A DNA stretch of 64,000 nucleotides from Tubiluchus corallicola. Taxonomy: Eukaryota; Priapulida; Priapulimorpha; Priapulimorphida; Tubiluchidae. How positions within the stretch are numbered: the stretch's first letter is position 1; the number at the start of each line of letters is the position of its first letter. The notes under the pieces are model-generated. The model made no database searches. It worked only from the letters and a program-made list of their open reading frames with translations, and was not told the origin of the DNA. The position numbers were made by a program, and so were the translations under genes. Shown one piece after another: positions 40,689 through 64,000 of the stretch. The stretch covers positions 62,001 to 126,000 of the forward strand of contig JAQGDQ010000012.1 in NCBI GenBank assembly GCA_030141605.1, in the 5' to 3' direction.

Positions 40689-41063
40689 TAGGCATGAGTG
40701 TTCCGAATTCGAATCGAATTAGTGATTTGTGAACTCGAATAAAACTGAAATTCCAGATATCGAATTCGAATTAAATTTTAAACATTTTCGAATAAAGTTT
40801 TGAACCACTAATAAAAACCGTCTCACAAAGATCATGTATATTACTTGGTTGTTCTACTACTCTGCCATAAAAATACTAATAAATTTGTTTAAAAATTGTG
40901 CAAAGAAATTGCAGCTAAACTGTGTTGATGTGCATGCTGTTTTATAATGTTCTGATGATAAGGAATGTATGTATTTGAATTCGAACAAAAAAACTCGTTC
41001 AAATTGATTTTGAGTGTTCAAATTCGATTCAAACGTTCGATGCTCAATAATTGCTCACTCCTA
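40689..41063. mobile_element. hAT-like MITE with GAATTCGAAT repeats
   Basis: The left end TAGGCATGAGTG and the inverse of the right end (TAGGAGTGAGCA) form short inverted repeats. Inside each end are palindromic TTCGAATTCGAA-type motifs (40711-40810, 40976-41040). TAG-type ends suggest the hAT group. An 8-bp target duplication is not evident, so the borders are approximate. Confidence 0.5.
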
Positions 41064-41788
41064 TACTACACAGAAAGCTGTTCGTCTAACTTTAGTTGTT
41101 ATTTTTTCTATTAGTTCGCAACCAGAGTAATATATAATTATCAGAGAAACTGTCGCGTATTATTAACTAATTTTTAATTATTGTTTGTTATTGAATCCCT
41201 GTTGCATCGTTTGCATGCTAGAGAGAATAGCGTTCGCCAGCCATAGACTTGATTTTAGAACGACAACAAAAGTTGTTGATTTTCCGTATTTCTTTAATGG
41301 AACGTAGTAAGAAAGAAGTAATAATACCGATATTTACTGGTATAGAAATTAAAATCTGTTTGCGCTTTAAAGATCTTGAAGCTGAAAGTTTGGCAGGATT
41401 TTCGAAAAGGCCATAGAATTCCAGACAGCATTGCAAAGTAAAGTTTTTATCGTATACATTTAACCCCAAATCTATGAGTGAGGAGCGGTGTGTCTAATTT
41501 ATAAAATTATTAAATATGTAATTTATTATATAAAACTATGATTTGAACACAAAATAGTCATCTGAAGCGCAGAAATTGTCACTGTCAGAACTGTCAAAGC
41601 CTATATGTTGAACTTAATGTCTTTCATTTTGAGCTTTATCAGATTAAGATTTTGAACCTCCGTGCTGCATGTTACTTGTTAGCTTTACCTTTAAAAGTGT
41701 TGCTTGACCTCGTTTCACGACAGTTGTTTGTCATTTTATTACTAGAATGTGTGTGACTTGAGTAAAAAAAGGGAACACCATTAAAAGC

Positions 41789-42429
41789 TAGGCCTGTAGC
41801 GATACATTATGTATGGTGTATTGATGCATCATTATATCTTTTATTATGATATGTGTATTACTAAACTGCACTCGTATCATGAATTTGTGATAATCTGAGC
41901 CAATAATATTTAGCATATTAGCACATGCTTGGCTGTATGCTGTGGAGCGATGTGAAGTATTTTAAGCTGCAGCTGTAGAGTATGCTGTAGATACATATCA
42001 ACCAGTGCAGTGCACAGTAATTGACTTAACACAGGCCCTGCCAGCAGCCAAAGTGGTTAGAAATGCAAGGTGTTTAATCTGTAGTAGGATAATTATGTTG
42101 TTTACATAATAAACTTGTGAAATGCCAAAAGTAAACCAGAAAATGCACAAGCAACTTTTAAGCCTAAAGTATTGATAAGTTTTGCCTCTCTGGGGTTAAA
42201 ATGCAAACAACAGCATCATTTACACATTACACTAGTAATAAATAAAAATCAGACAGTTAGTTGAGTCATTTTAACATTTAGCAATCTTAAAACTGTTGAT
42301 TAATAAATCTATTATCAATGGCTTCATCTAGTTTTTTTGTAAAACATGCAAACATTAACTCAGGTGTATTGTGAGGTTAGTATCATGATATGCATCGTAT
42401 CGTGACCTAGATGTATCATTACAGCCCTA
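41789..42429. mobile_element. hAT-like element, TAGG(C/G)CTGTA ends
   Basis: The left end TAGGCCTGTAGCGATACAT and the inverse of the right end (TAGGGCTGTAATGATACAT) match at 16 of 19 positions. The ends resemble the YAGGGCTG(T/C)A termini common in hAT elements. There is no transposase frame in the 0.64-kb interior. Confidence 0.65.
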
Positions 42430-42840
42430 CTAGAAACAACAAGGTGCCATTTGGACTACAACTAAATTTTCGAAATTAATGCAGCAGAGTATCTTCTAAC
42501 CAGAGAATACAGCATATGTGGTGATTAACCAGATGAATTTTGAATAGTATAAAAAATATTTTTGAAACAGAACGACTTTCACAAACAAATTTTTCACTTT
42601 CACATAAATTTTTGACAGCTAAAGAAGATTTCATCTGCCATGTCTGTCCGCTGGTGGCACCTTCCTACTCACAATTGTCAGTAAAATGGCCCAGTTCTAA
42701 GATTATTGTCAGTAGTTAGTGAGCTAACAGTAACTTAACTAACTGTTTGCTTCCACAGGCAGTTTGAATGTTGACGTGGTAATCTATTGTTTTAGTTTTT
42801 AATCCCCTAGAAATAATCTAGGTTCTTTCTCTTTCATTTT

Positions 42841-42886
42841 CTTCCTCCCCCCTCTCTCTCTGTCTCTCTCTCTTCCTCTTGCTCTT
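42841..42886. repeat. C/T-rich microsatellite
   Basis: Pure pyrimidine-rich stretch of CT repeats with interruptions, upstream of AKTIP. Confidence 0.85.
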
Positions 42887-43079
42887 CAACTGCAGTATGT
42901 AGGCGTAGTTGCTTTAAAATGCTTAATTTTTTAAACTTGTTTAAATTTCTCTACACTACGTGGTGTTGAGTCAAGTTTTGTGAAAAAAGAACACATGAAA
43001 AAATGCCCATTTTGGCTGCTTTCATCCCTCCCCCTGCCCAGGAACCTGCGTCAAAATGCATCCTTCTTGTTCCTTACCC

Positions 43080-43176
43080 ACCTTCTCCACAAAGTTTCAT
43101 GGATATCTTCTTGGTAGTTTTTGCGTTAATAGGCTTATTGCTGTATTTATGTAACAGACAATAAACAAACAAACAG
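43080..43176 (+). mobile_element. Possible non-LTR (RTE/SINE-type) 3' tail
   Basis: AAGTTTCATGGATATCTTC, then GTAGTTTTTGCGTTAAT, then ACAGACAATAAACAAACAAA resembles the conserved 3' tail of many invertebrate RTE-like LINEs and their SINEs (AGTTTCAT..., AGTAGTTTTTGCGT..., ACAGACAAACAAAC). No reverse transcriptase frame is adjacent, so it is a short 5'-truncated or SINE copy. Confidence 0.5.
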
Positions 43177-43469
43177 CGTTGGAGCATAACTTTCTTGGTA
43201 GAAGTAAAAATAGCTAACATAATTATCCATCACAGTAATTGTATCTCTAATCTGATATTTTATGTGTCATGTTTTCCTGTGCCATTTTTACCATGCCATT
43301 TTTAACTTTTATCATTTTTATGGTGCACCAAAAAATAGTACCATCCCTCAATGACAAATTCAATGTCAGTATTACACAGTGTAACTGTAGCGTACCGCTT
43401 GACTCTACCACTTTACAGATTTCTTAAGTGTTATAATTGAGTGTTAGGCAAGTAAACATGCAAATGACA

Positions 43470-43530
43470 GTATATATGTGTGTGTGTGTGTGTGTGTGCA
43501 TGCGTTTGCGTGCGTGTGTGCATGTGTGTG
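43470..43530. repeat. TG microsatellite
   Basis: Alternating TG with interruptions, preceded by TATATA, about 230 bp upstream of the AKTIP start codon. The short frames across it are artefacts of the repeat. Confidence 0.95.
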
Positions 43531-43757
43531 ATGTATACACTATGTATATACATTGGAATGTGGTTGGTAATGATGATGAGCAATGTTCCTATCTCCCCGC
43601 CAGAGCCACCACAATCATATTCTAAGAAAGCTTCCTCATTGAATGCTGGAATTATGAAAAAATTTATATATTTTGGTTTGACAACCGTTTAATGTTTATT
43701 CAATTAAAAGACTTAAGTTGTTTTAACATTTTTAATAGTCATTTTTAATTTTAGGTT

Positions 43758-44564
43758 ATGGCTGACATTCCATATTTGTTTACTCCAAATCAACATTCTT
43801 CGAGTAAAAAAGCTTCGCACTCAAAACGAACTCGTACTCCATCTGCATCATCAGTAGTTTCCTTATCTGCTGTGAGTTTACCTTCACCTATACTCAGTCC
43901 AACTACTTACTTTTTGGAATATAATTTGCTTGCTGAATATAACCTGTTGAGAAATCATGTTATACCAGGGGTATATATTTTACCCTCCTCTCATTCATCT
44001 CTTTTATGGTATGGTGTGATCTTCGTTAGGCGTGGCTTATACCAGGGTGGAATTTTCTCATTTGATATGTACATTGAAGATGCACATCCGATCTGTTCCT
44101 GTCCTCGAGTTTTTTTCAACCCTGTTATATTTCATCCGCTGGTTGATGCAGAGACTGGAGAATTTGATGCAGCTAGAGAATTTCCGAACTGGAGCAGTCA
44201 CAATCACATCTATCAAGTACTGCAATTTTTACACACCAGCTTTTATAAGTTTGATACTGAGCGTCCATCAAATTCACATGCAGCATTTCTTCTAGAATCA
44301 GATATGGAGCTGTTTAAGGACAAAGTTACTAGATGTATTGAAAAGTGTGCTAAATTGCAAAGTGAAAATTGTAGTGATGACCCTTATCGTATAAAGTTGC
44401 AGACTGTGTGTGATGATCAGACATGGGATGAAATAAAGGGAAAGATGCGGAGGCAGCGAGCAGGTTCGAAAAGCACAGCTTGTAATGCACAAATCTCTGG
44501 ATTGTCTTGGATGAGGCCAGGCTCAACTCAATTATTTTCTGCACACACTGACCTGGAACATTGA
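43758..44564 (+). CDS. AKTIP: AKTIP / Fused toes homologue (ubiquitin E2 variant)
   Basis: AKTIP (FTS) joins Hook proteins and FHIP in the FHF complex that links early endosomes to dynein. It has an E2-like UEV fold without the catalytic cysteine. The 268-aa product has a Ser/Pro-rich N-terminus (1-45). The UEV domain (about 50-200) is marked by FLEYNLLAEYNLL, PGVYILPSSHSSLLWYGVIF, GLYQGGIFSF, the FHPLVD.ETGEFD block and HNHIYQVLQFLHTSFYKFDT. The C-terminus ISGLSWMRPGSTQLFS is the family signature. At the E2 active-site region it reads FHPLVD rather than HPN...C, as in known AKTIP. The whole coding sequence is one exon. TTTTAG|G at 43754/43755, three bases before the ATG, looks like a splice acceptor, so an untranslated first exon probably lies upstream. 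Poly(A) candidates are AATAAA at 45885 and 46130. Confidence 0.93.
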   Translation: MADIPYLFTPNQHSSSKKASHSKRTRTPSASSVVSLSAVSLPSPILSPTTYFLEYNLLAEYNLLRNHVIPGVYILPSSHSSLLWYGVIFVRRGLYQGGIFSFDMYIEDAHPICSCPRVFFNPVIFHPLVDAETGEFDAAREFPNWSSHNHIYQVLQFLHTSFYKFDTERPSNSHAAFLLESDMELFKDKVTRCIEKCAKLQSENCSDDPYRIKLQTVCDDQTWDEIKGKMRRQRAGSKSTACNAQISGLSWMRPGSTQLFSAHTDLEH

Positions 44565-47500
44565 CCGTAAAGTGCTATAATCAAAAACATTTTAATAGTT
44601 TTTAATGTTTATTGGTTGTGATTATGATTTTTGCCTTGATATAATAGGCCACATATTAAAATACCAATGGTTATGTTTAGGCAGCTTAGATAACTGAATA
44701 ATTACATTTTTTAGTTTTTATGATTTATTTTCATCATTGAAATAAGATTTTTAGTTATTTAAGCAAGCTTACAAAATAATTTTTTATTTATGAGTACAAA
44801 ATTAAAATTCATGTAACTCAGAGGTTCATTAATTCTAGTAGTTATTCCCTGTGGTAAATAGCCCTCAGTGAAACGTACATTTGTCTATTATTACTCATCC
44901 AGTATCTGAACTTCTATAGACAGGTCTTTGTGAACAGTACTGGATGCAGATTAAAACCATCCTTAAGGGAAGTTTTCAGTTGTTATTCTTATAAAAATAA
45001 TACTACATGTACATTTTTTAATTTTAACATTTGCTCATTTTTATCGGCCTATGCTATGCTTTTGTGTATTAAATTAATATAGTGCAATAATGTGCAAGTT
45101 AGTTAAAGCCTCCCACCTTATTTTTCCTTTTTTCCCATAATAACATGCATGCAGTATAAGGCAATACCATCGATTGTACCAGTACTCTACGATTTGTAAG
45201 CTTATCTGTATTAATAGAGTGGGATTTTCTTAATGCATGGGTTTTTAGAAATATATCTTGTTACTAAGTATTAAGTTTTTTAGCCTGGGTCAAGGATTGT
45301 TCAACTGACCATTTTATTTTCTGCTTAAAAGTAATTAAATATGCACATTACAAGAAAAAGGTTGTTGAGGCCATCTCGGAATCTGTTTGTTTTATGTGCA
45401 GAAGAATTACAGATTCTCACTATTATTTTGCCCCCGTACTTTTCCACAAATCTTTTTGAGCTCATTCTTTGTACCCATTAGTGACCTTAGTATCTTTTAC
45501 CTCCTTAGTATCTTTTACCTCTGTTCATTTGGAAAAACAACGTCAGCAACTATATCTAATTGTATCTACTTAGACATCTTAGACTACAAACTTCTAATTG
45601 TGTCTACCAGAGATCTCCATCAATTAATACATCTTGCAATGTGATAAGATGATTGTAAACAGCACTGTGTGTACTTTGTTTTTATGTTGTGTGATTAATG
45701 ACAATCATGCAATAACCTTTGCTCCTGAGAATTGCCAACTCTGAAATCAGGCTTGGACTTTGACTCACCTGAAACAGCTCATTCTTTGCCAATGTCATTG
45801 CCAGGGCAATTGTGAGACCATGTAATTCAATCATTAATGTAGAATTAATACTATAGATTCTACATCAACGTCTAAGAAGGTGACAATAAAATGACATGAA
45901 ATGATTATGGTAATTAGGGTGCCTCTGAGAGGTGGCAGTTTATATTGTCCAACTTGCGTTTTTATCGTAAAATGTTACCTTTATTATTTGCTATTACTCT
46001 TTAAATGCAACACTTCCAATGCCGAACACTGGTAGTTGTGATTTGAAATAATCTCACATGCTTGGGATTGCTTGGTATACGCACTGTTTATTTTTTTGTA
46101 CTGAATTGATTTAAGAATTCTTTTTCATAAAATAAATAAAAGTTATTGTAAGATGCAAAGTAAGATTCTTTTATATCAATTAAAATGCATTTTAAATTAA
46201 TTTTAAAAAATGCAGTGTAATGTTAAATTTTTAAGTAAAAATCATAAAACGATATTTAATTCTGTAAATTTATTTCCTTGATTTTTTTGTGAGCAAGTCA
46301 TCATGATGAATTTGTGTTCCATGATTTGTTATTCCAGAAAATTATTGAAAAGTGACAAGCCTTTGTAATGTATTATTTTTCATTTGTATTAAAAATGCCA
46401 GTAGATGTTTGCCAGTTTGCAAACAGTCACAAAAATTGTGACAAGCTATATGTTTACATTTAAAGACCAACTAAGTAACTACAATAATTTCACAGAAAAT
46501 TCTGATACCTTACTGGCTTTTTTGTTCGAATACTAGTATCTGAATTATTGTGATTACAGAATTGTTGTAGTCGAAGTATTACAAATAGTTACGAGTTTTG
46601 GTTTTGCTATGTGCTATTCATTTGAGTAATTACAATAACTGAGTTTTTAGTAAATGGTATATTTTACTATTGACTAATGACAATTATTGACTATTAACTT
46701 TAACGGTTTTTTTCGGATTTTTTTAACTTTAGTTGTATCTTTGTTTTTATGCAATGCTGATCTGTGAACAATAAAGTTGCAGAAGGAAATTACGCTTTTA
46801 ATAAAGGTGCCTGCTAAAAATTGTTAGGAATTTAATGACCTGACAGAATATCTAATGATGTGGCGAAGAAGAACCCTTATAGTAAACAAATCTAAGTAAG
46901 GAGATTGCATTAGATTGGGCACGAACTAAGACTACCTAGGAAACTCAGTTCCTATAAAGCATTACATAGAACTTTAGAAAGACAAGAAAACCGAGGGAGT
47001 CAGATACTGTTGTATAATATAGATATGCTGCAGATTAGGAGTGCCTGGCAGCAACGTGGGGGGGATACCATGTTTAGATCGTATAAGCATGTAATCTACG
47101 AATAATTGGCTGCTTGTTTTTTTAATTTGTCAAAGTGTGCTGTTTCGATATCTACGGCTAATAAGTAATCACCATAGATCACCTCGCAACTGAAAACTGC
47201 GCATGTTCCAACTTATCGGCAGTTATCGCATGACTTTCGCGTGACGAGGAAGGAATGGTTCTATAAATTTTGTTGTTGTGTAAAAATGTGCAGCTGTAAT
47301 ATGTAGCACCTAGGTTTGTGCCTTACTTTTCTTTAAATTTCTTTATGATCAGCAACTTTTCGTGAATAGGCTGTAAAGCCTTTATCGCAAGCAAAGCAAA
47401 CTGTATTAATAAAGTAAGTAAAGCAAATTAGGTGTCGTGTTGTATGTTACTAAGTGGTTAAAGTTTCTCAAATCATTATAATAGAGAAATTTGGAATGCG

Positions 47501-48691
47501 TTCATTCATCAAATTACAAGTTTGTGTATAAGATGAATTAGCTGTGAGCTTGTGCCAACCAGATTCGTAAATTAATAGGTCCAATGCAAGTAGAGTGACT
47601 GAAAACAGCCCTATTACTATGTAGTTAATCTGCCATTACCGGGTTCGTGTAGCTTCATTTTCCTTATACAATACTCAATAGAGAATAAAACGGCTCAGTT
47701 TTCAGTTTTACATAGAAACATGTTCCAATAGTGATGGTGATTCAACAATTTTGATTCCTACTCTGAAGACTGATCCATTGTGCAAAATAGGAGAACTTGG
47801 AAGGTGAAGAAAAACTGAGAATGTGTTTTGTAAATTTTATTTAAAAGAAAGAAGAGAAGACAATTTTTATTTATCTCCTCAAAATATACATTTTACAGGG
47901 TAAAATTAATTGCGTATATAACATAATTCGAGAACAGTATAAGTGCGAAGAGGTCAGAAGATGAATTACAGGGGGCGTAGGAGACAGGGTAGCGAGGAAC
48001 CAATTGGTCATGAAGTCAGCTACCCTTCTATGATTAAATTGGCATGCGAAAATTAATAGAGAAAACTGAGAACATAATAAATGAGTGTGTAATTAAAAAA
48101 TATAACATGACAACAGAACGTGTACAATAACATACATATAATTTGACTAAGTAGTAGAAAGTACAAAAAAATAATACAAATATAAGCAAATAAAGAAAAG
48201 AGAAAAATGAAGTGTTTGATACGTAGATTTGTCATGATCAAAGCTAGGGCTGGCTTTGCAGTTTGCCAGTAGATTATGGACTCGGTAGACTACGATCTTG
48301 GCACGCCATAATCAAATGATGTCATTTTGTGCTGTGTTCTAATGTTTACCAGTTTATGTGCTGTTGCATTAATATTAGCAGTTATTTAGCATGCAGCTAG
48401 TTACATACTTAGCAGACTATATTTTTCCTTCAGAAATTTTAAGTAAGCTATTGCTGTGTTTCATTGTCATTCAGTCATACTACCAAGATAGCCACTGTGG
48501 CTGATTGCAACAGAAATAAAATTATGGCTACATATTAGCTTGCTAGACAAGCATAACATATATGTAACATATTAAAGATGGTCTGTAGATTTTTAGATCT
48601 CTATTTTCTTCAGGTTTATATTTCTGCTGCGCCTCTCCTGTGACAGCTATTGCAGAAACCTCCTCGGTTTCATTTATGATAAACAAAAAAC
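44565..48691. other. Intergenic region between AKTIP and PCYT2
   Basis: Holds the AKTIP 3' untranslated region, with possible poly(A) signals at 45885 and 46130, and presumably the PCYT2 promoter just left of 48692. A short direct repeat TTAGTATCTTTTACCTC occurs twice near 45490. The rest is AT-rich with stops in all frames; I recognise no gene, RNA or clear transposon. Confidence 0.5.
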
Positions 48692-61202
<12,511 letters not shown>

Positions 61203-64000
61203 ATGTCTGACTGACCAGTATATTCTTGCATTACGAACAATTGTAGATCACGTGTTGTGAGCCAGTAAATTATACAACTGCTCAGCCATTGTATCATATA
61301 TAATTATTTTTGCCTTATTTTATATTCTGTGTAATTTTCTCATGTTTTTTAATTAATTTGTTTTATGTTGTCTTGTCTCTACTCAGATAAGTCATTCCAT
61401 TGTGCATGTATTGAGCTAATTTAATACCACTTGCGTCTATTACATAATTATATATTATAATTTTAACAGCATTGTTTTTACGATGAAATACACAGTTTTA
61501 ACTATGTTTCATGTCTTCAGTTTAAACATGTTGAGAATTTTGATGGCCTTTACGGTTTGTTGTTTATTTGCATGCTTTAGTGCAATCAATTAGTCTGATT
61601 TGTATCCTAAATATGCATTCTAATTTACTGTACTGTAGTAGGCTATGCTGAAAGCTATGCTAAGAACACTATATCTTAGACAAAGCCAAAAGTTGCATAT
61701 ACAGTATCTCGAAAGCCCAGCAATGACATGCAAAAACACATCATTCACATTATAATGTACTGAGAGTAATTTATTTTAGGTGTGTATCATTCCGTATATT
61801 TGATTCTTTATTTGTAATTCTAGTGGTAATTAACTTGCAAAGCGCAATGTGCAAAGTAGCAAAGTCTTCAACAAGCAGCGATGAGGATTACATTTTGCTA
61901 CTGAATCTTATTGTATAACATAAAATGATAATATTGACAAAATAAACACATGGTGTTGCTGGCTAATTTTGTAGTTAGCACCAGAATGTTGCATTACTAA
62001 ATATATGAAAGGAAAGCATATGGATTGGCCTGTTACATAAATTCTACTGTATGATTGCATAATAGATACAAATGCAACAACATAGACAAATAAGTGACGT
62101 AATTATATTATAACGATTAATTTCTATAAACACCTGATCTTCAGTCCTATGGCCTGCACCTTGTTCCCGTGAAGTTTTGTGTTAGATTTTAGATTTTCAT
62201 TGTATGTATACTGTTAACTTAACATTAAAGTTCAGAGTTTCGTTAGTTAAACAATAAGCACAATCCCGGTAATAAATCAATTTGAAAGTTAGTGTTAGCA
62301 CCAGTGGACAGAGAATTATCTAAAAGTTAAGCGAATTTGTATGTTAGATTTTCATTGTACGTATTCTGTCAACTTAAAGTTTGGAGTTTGTTAGTTAAAA
62401 CAATAAGCACAATCCCTGTAGTAAATCACTTTGAAACTTAGTTTTAGCACCCGTGGAGTTAGATTTTCATTGTACGTATTCTGTCAACTTAAAGTTTGGA
62501 GTTTGTTAGTTAAAACAATAAGCACAATCCCTGTAGTAAATCACTTTGAAACTTAGTTTTAGCACCCGTGGAGACAGAATTTTCTAAAGGTCAAGTGATT
62601 TTGTATGTTAGATTTTCACTGTATGTATTCTGTTAACTTAACTTTACAGTTTGGAGTTAGTTAGTTAAGCAATAAGCACAATCCCGTAGTAAATCACTTT
62701 GAAAAGTTAGTTTTGGCATCCGTAGATACAGAATTTTCTAAAGGTCAAGTGATTTTGTATGTTAGATTTTCACTGTATGTATTCTGTTAACTTAACTTTA
62801 CAGTTTGGAGTTAGTTAGTTAAGCAATAAGCACAATCCCGTAGTAAATCACTTTGAAAAGTTAGTTTTGGCATCCGTAGATACAGAATTTTCTAAAGGTC
62901 AAGTGATTTTGTATGTTAGATTTTCACTGTATGTATTCTGTTAACTTAACTTTACAGTTTGGAGTTAGTTAGTTAAGCAATAAGCACAATCCCGTAGTAA
63001 ATCACTTTGAAAAGTTAGTTTTGGCATCCGTAGATAAAGAATTTTCTAAAGGTCAAGCAATAGGAATATTCAGTATTGGGCAATATAACTGACAGGTATA
63101 TATTGTGTGTATGCCATTTAAGGGTCTTATAACAAACACTATGTATGCTCAGCTTCAGGTGTGGATCTCGTTAAACAAAATCTGATGCCTTTTATTATGT
63201 AATGCACTTGAACTGAAAATAATATTTTGCTGCGATGAACAGAATTATTTACTTAACAAAGTGTTGCCAGATTTATTTATCTTTTCATTAAGACAGTGTA
63301 TACATAAACATAATTAGAATAATTTCAAATAACCTGTATAAAATATCCACAAATTCAAATATTAGTAAGGAGCAATTTCTAAAAGAACTTGCATTTCAAG
63401 CCAAGTAAACCCTAAAGGTGAATTTACAAGTATGCGCAGTTTAAAAATGTAGAAAAATGTTTGACAACAGAGAAAAAGCACTACAGCTAAAATGCACAAA
63501 TTACTGTAACATTATCATTGCACAGTAAGAATACGAGTAAATTAATCTGACTCTGGTATGAAAACCACCTGGAAAACTTTCAAATAATATTTTAACTGGC
63601 TTGGCACTTATTACTGCACACTAGAGCACTACATTATGAATCCTTTATCCACTGAACAAATGAGGATTGTGCTACATAAAATACAAAACTATAGCTGAAC
63701 ACATGAATGGTAGTGCAACATTTTGTTTTCTTGTCTAATATTTGGCATTATGCCAAAAAGTTGACTGCTTTGTAACGCACCGTTCTAAGTTTAATATTGC
63801 CTGTTTTCAGATTCTTACAACAAAATTTTTTTATCAGTTCCAACTTTTATGGTTTGTATTCAAAATCTAGATATACATGCATACCAAAATCATTTTTGAG
63901 AATAACAGAACATTTCCATCTACATGTATGTGTAACAGTAATCATGCTGACATCTGCAACCTTTATAATTTCTGTACTTATTTTTATAAATTTAGGTAGT
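61203..64000. other. 3' flank of PCYT2 and downstream intergenic DNA
   Basis: AT-rich, with candidate poly(A) signals at 61941 (AATAAA) and near 62225 (ATTAAA), a minisatellite at 62181-63058, and nothing recognisable beyond it to the window edge. Confidence 0.5.
62181..63058. repeat. 154-bp minisatellite, about six units
   Basis: Units start GTTAGATTTTCA at about 62181, 62343, 62458, 62607, 62761 and 62915. The last three are almost identical with an exact 154-bp period; the first three are diverged and vary in length (about 162, 115, 149). Each unit carries AATAAGCACAATCCC and GTAAATCA. The array lies 1 kb after the PCYT2 stop. The gradient of identity suggests recent expansion at the right end. 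Confidence 0.9.

Larger units (their letters stand above)
36193..43757. other. Repeat-rich intergenic region between LRRC59 and AKTIP
   Basis: The region holds the LRRC59 3' end, a nested Family 1 transposon pair (37100-38465), an orphan CARD-like frame (39114-39335), two hAT-like elements (40689-41063, 41789-42429), a C/T-rich run, a possible non-LTR tail (43080-43176) and a TG microsatellite. A segment of higher GC at 40330-40620 has no family I recognise. Any untranslated first exon of AKTIP should also be here, but its position cannot be seen. Confidence 0.6.

Overview
The window is nuclear DNA from an AT-rich, intron-rich animal. The species cannot be fixed from the sequence. The genes have many small exons (about 40-350 bp) with mostly GT-AG introns of 0.3-3 kb. 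Proteins align along their whole length with metazoan families, and an allantoinase gene is present, as in invertebrates, fish and amphibians but not mammals. No prokaryotic-style gene, tRNA, rRNA or CRISPR array was seen.

Layout. (1) 657-14064, + strand: the 3' part of an APAF1-like apoptosome gene, 17 exons giving the last 864 residues (end of the helical region plus about 15 WD40 repeats); its CARD and NB-ARC exons lie left of the window. (2) 17769-27712, - strand: a complete 10-exon allantoinase gene (471 aa), convergent with APAF1. (3) 27796-36192, + strand: a complete 7-exon LRRC59 gene (340 aa), divergent from allantoinase with only 83 bp between the two start codons. (4) 36.2-43.7 kb: a repeat-rich gap with a nested pair of DNA transposons, two hAT-like elements, a possible non-LTR tail and an orphan CARD-like reading frame. 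(5) 43758-44564, + strand: an AKTIP/FTS gene with its whole coding sequence in one exon. (6) 48692-61202, + strand: a complete 12-exon PCYT2 gene (390 aa), which includes one GC-AG intron, an upstream ORF, and a possible small secreted-peptide gene nested antisense in intron 10. (7) 61.2-64 kb: the 3' flank with a 154-bp minisatellite.

The genes do not form one pathway: APAF1 (apoptosis), allantoinase (purine breakdown), LRRC59 (ER ribosome/translocation), AKTIP (FHF endosome adaptor) and PCYT2 (phosphatidylethanolamine synthesis). The regulatory links visible are the LRRC59/allantoinase divergent promoter and the PCYT2 upstream ORF. Introns and gaps carry at least four families of short non-autonomous DNA transposons with terminal inverted repeats starting CAGT and flanked by TA (Tc1/mariner-pogo style).

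Exon borders were placed by hand from splice signals, phase continuity and remembered family sequences. Every coding sum is divisible by three, but no alignment was run.
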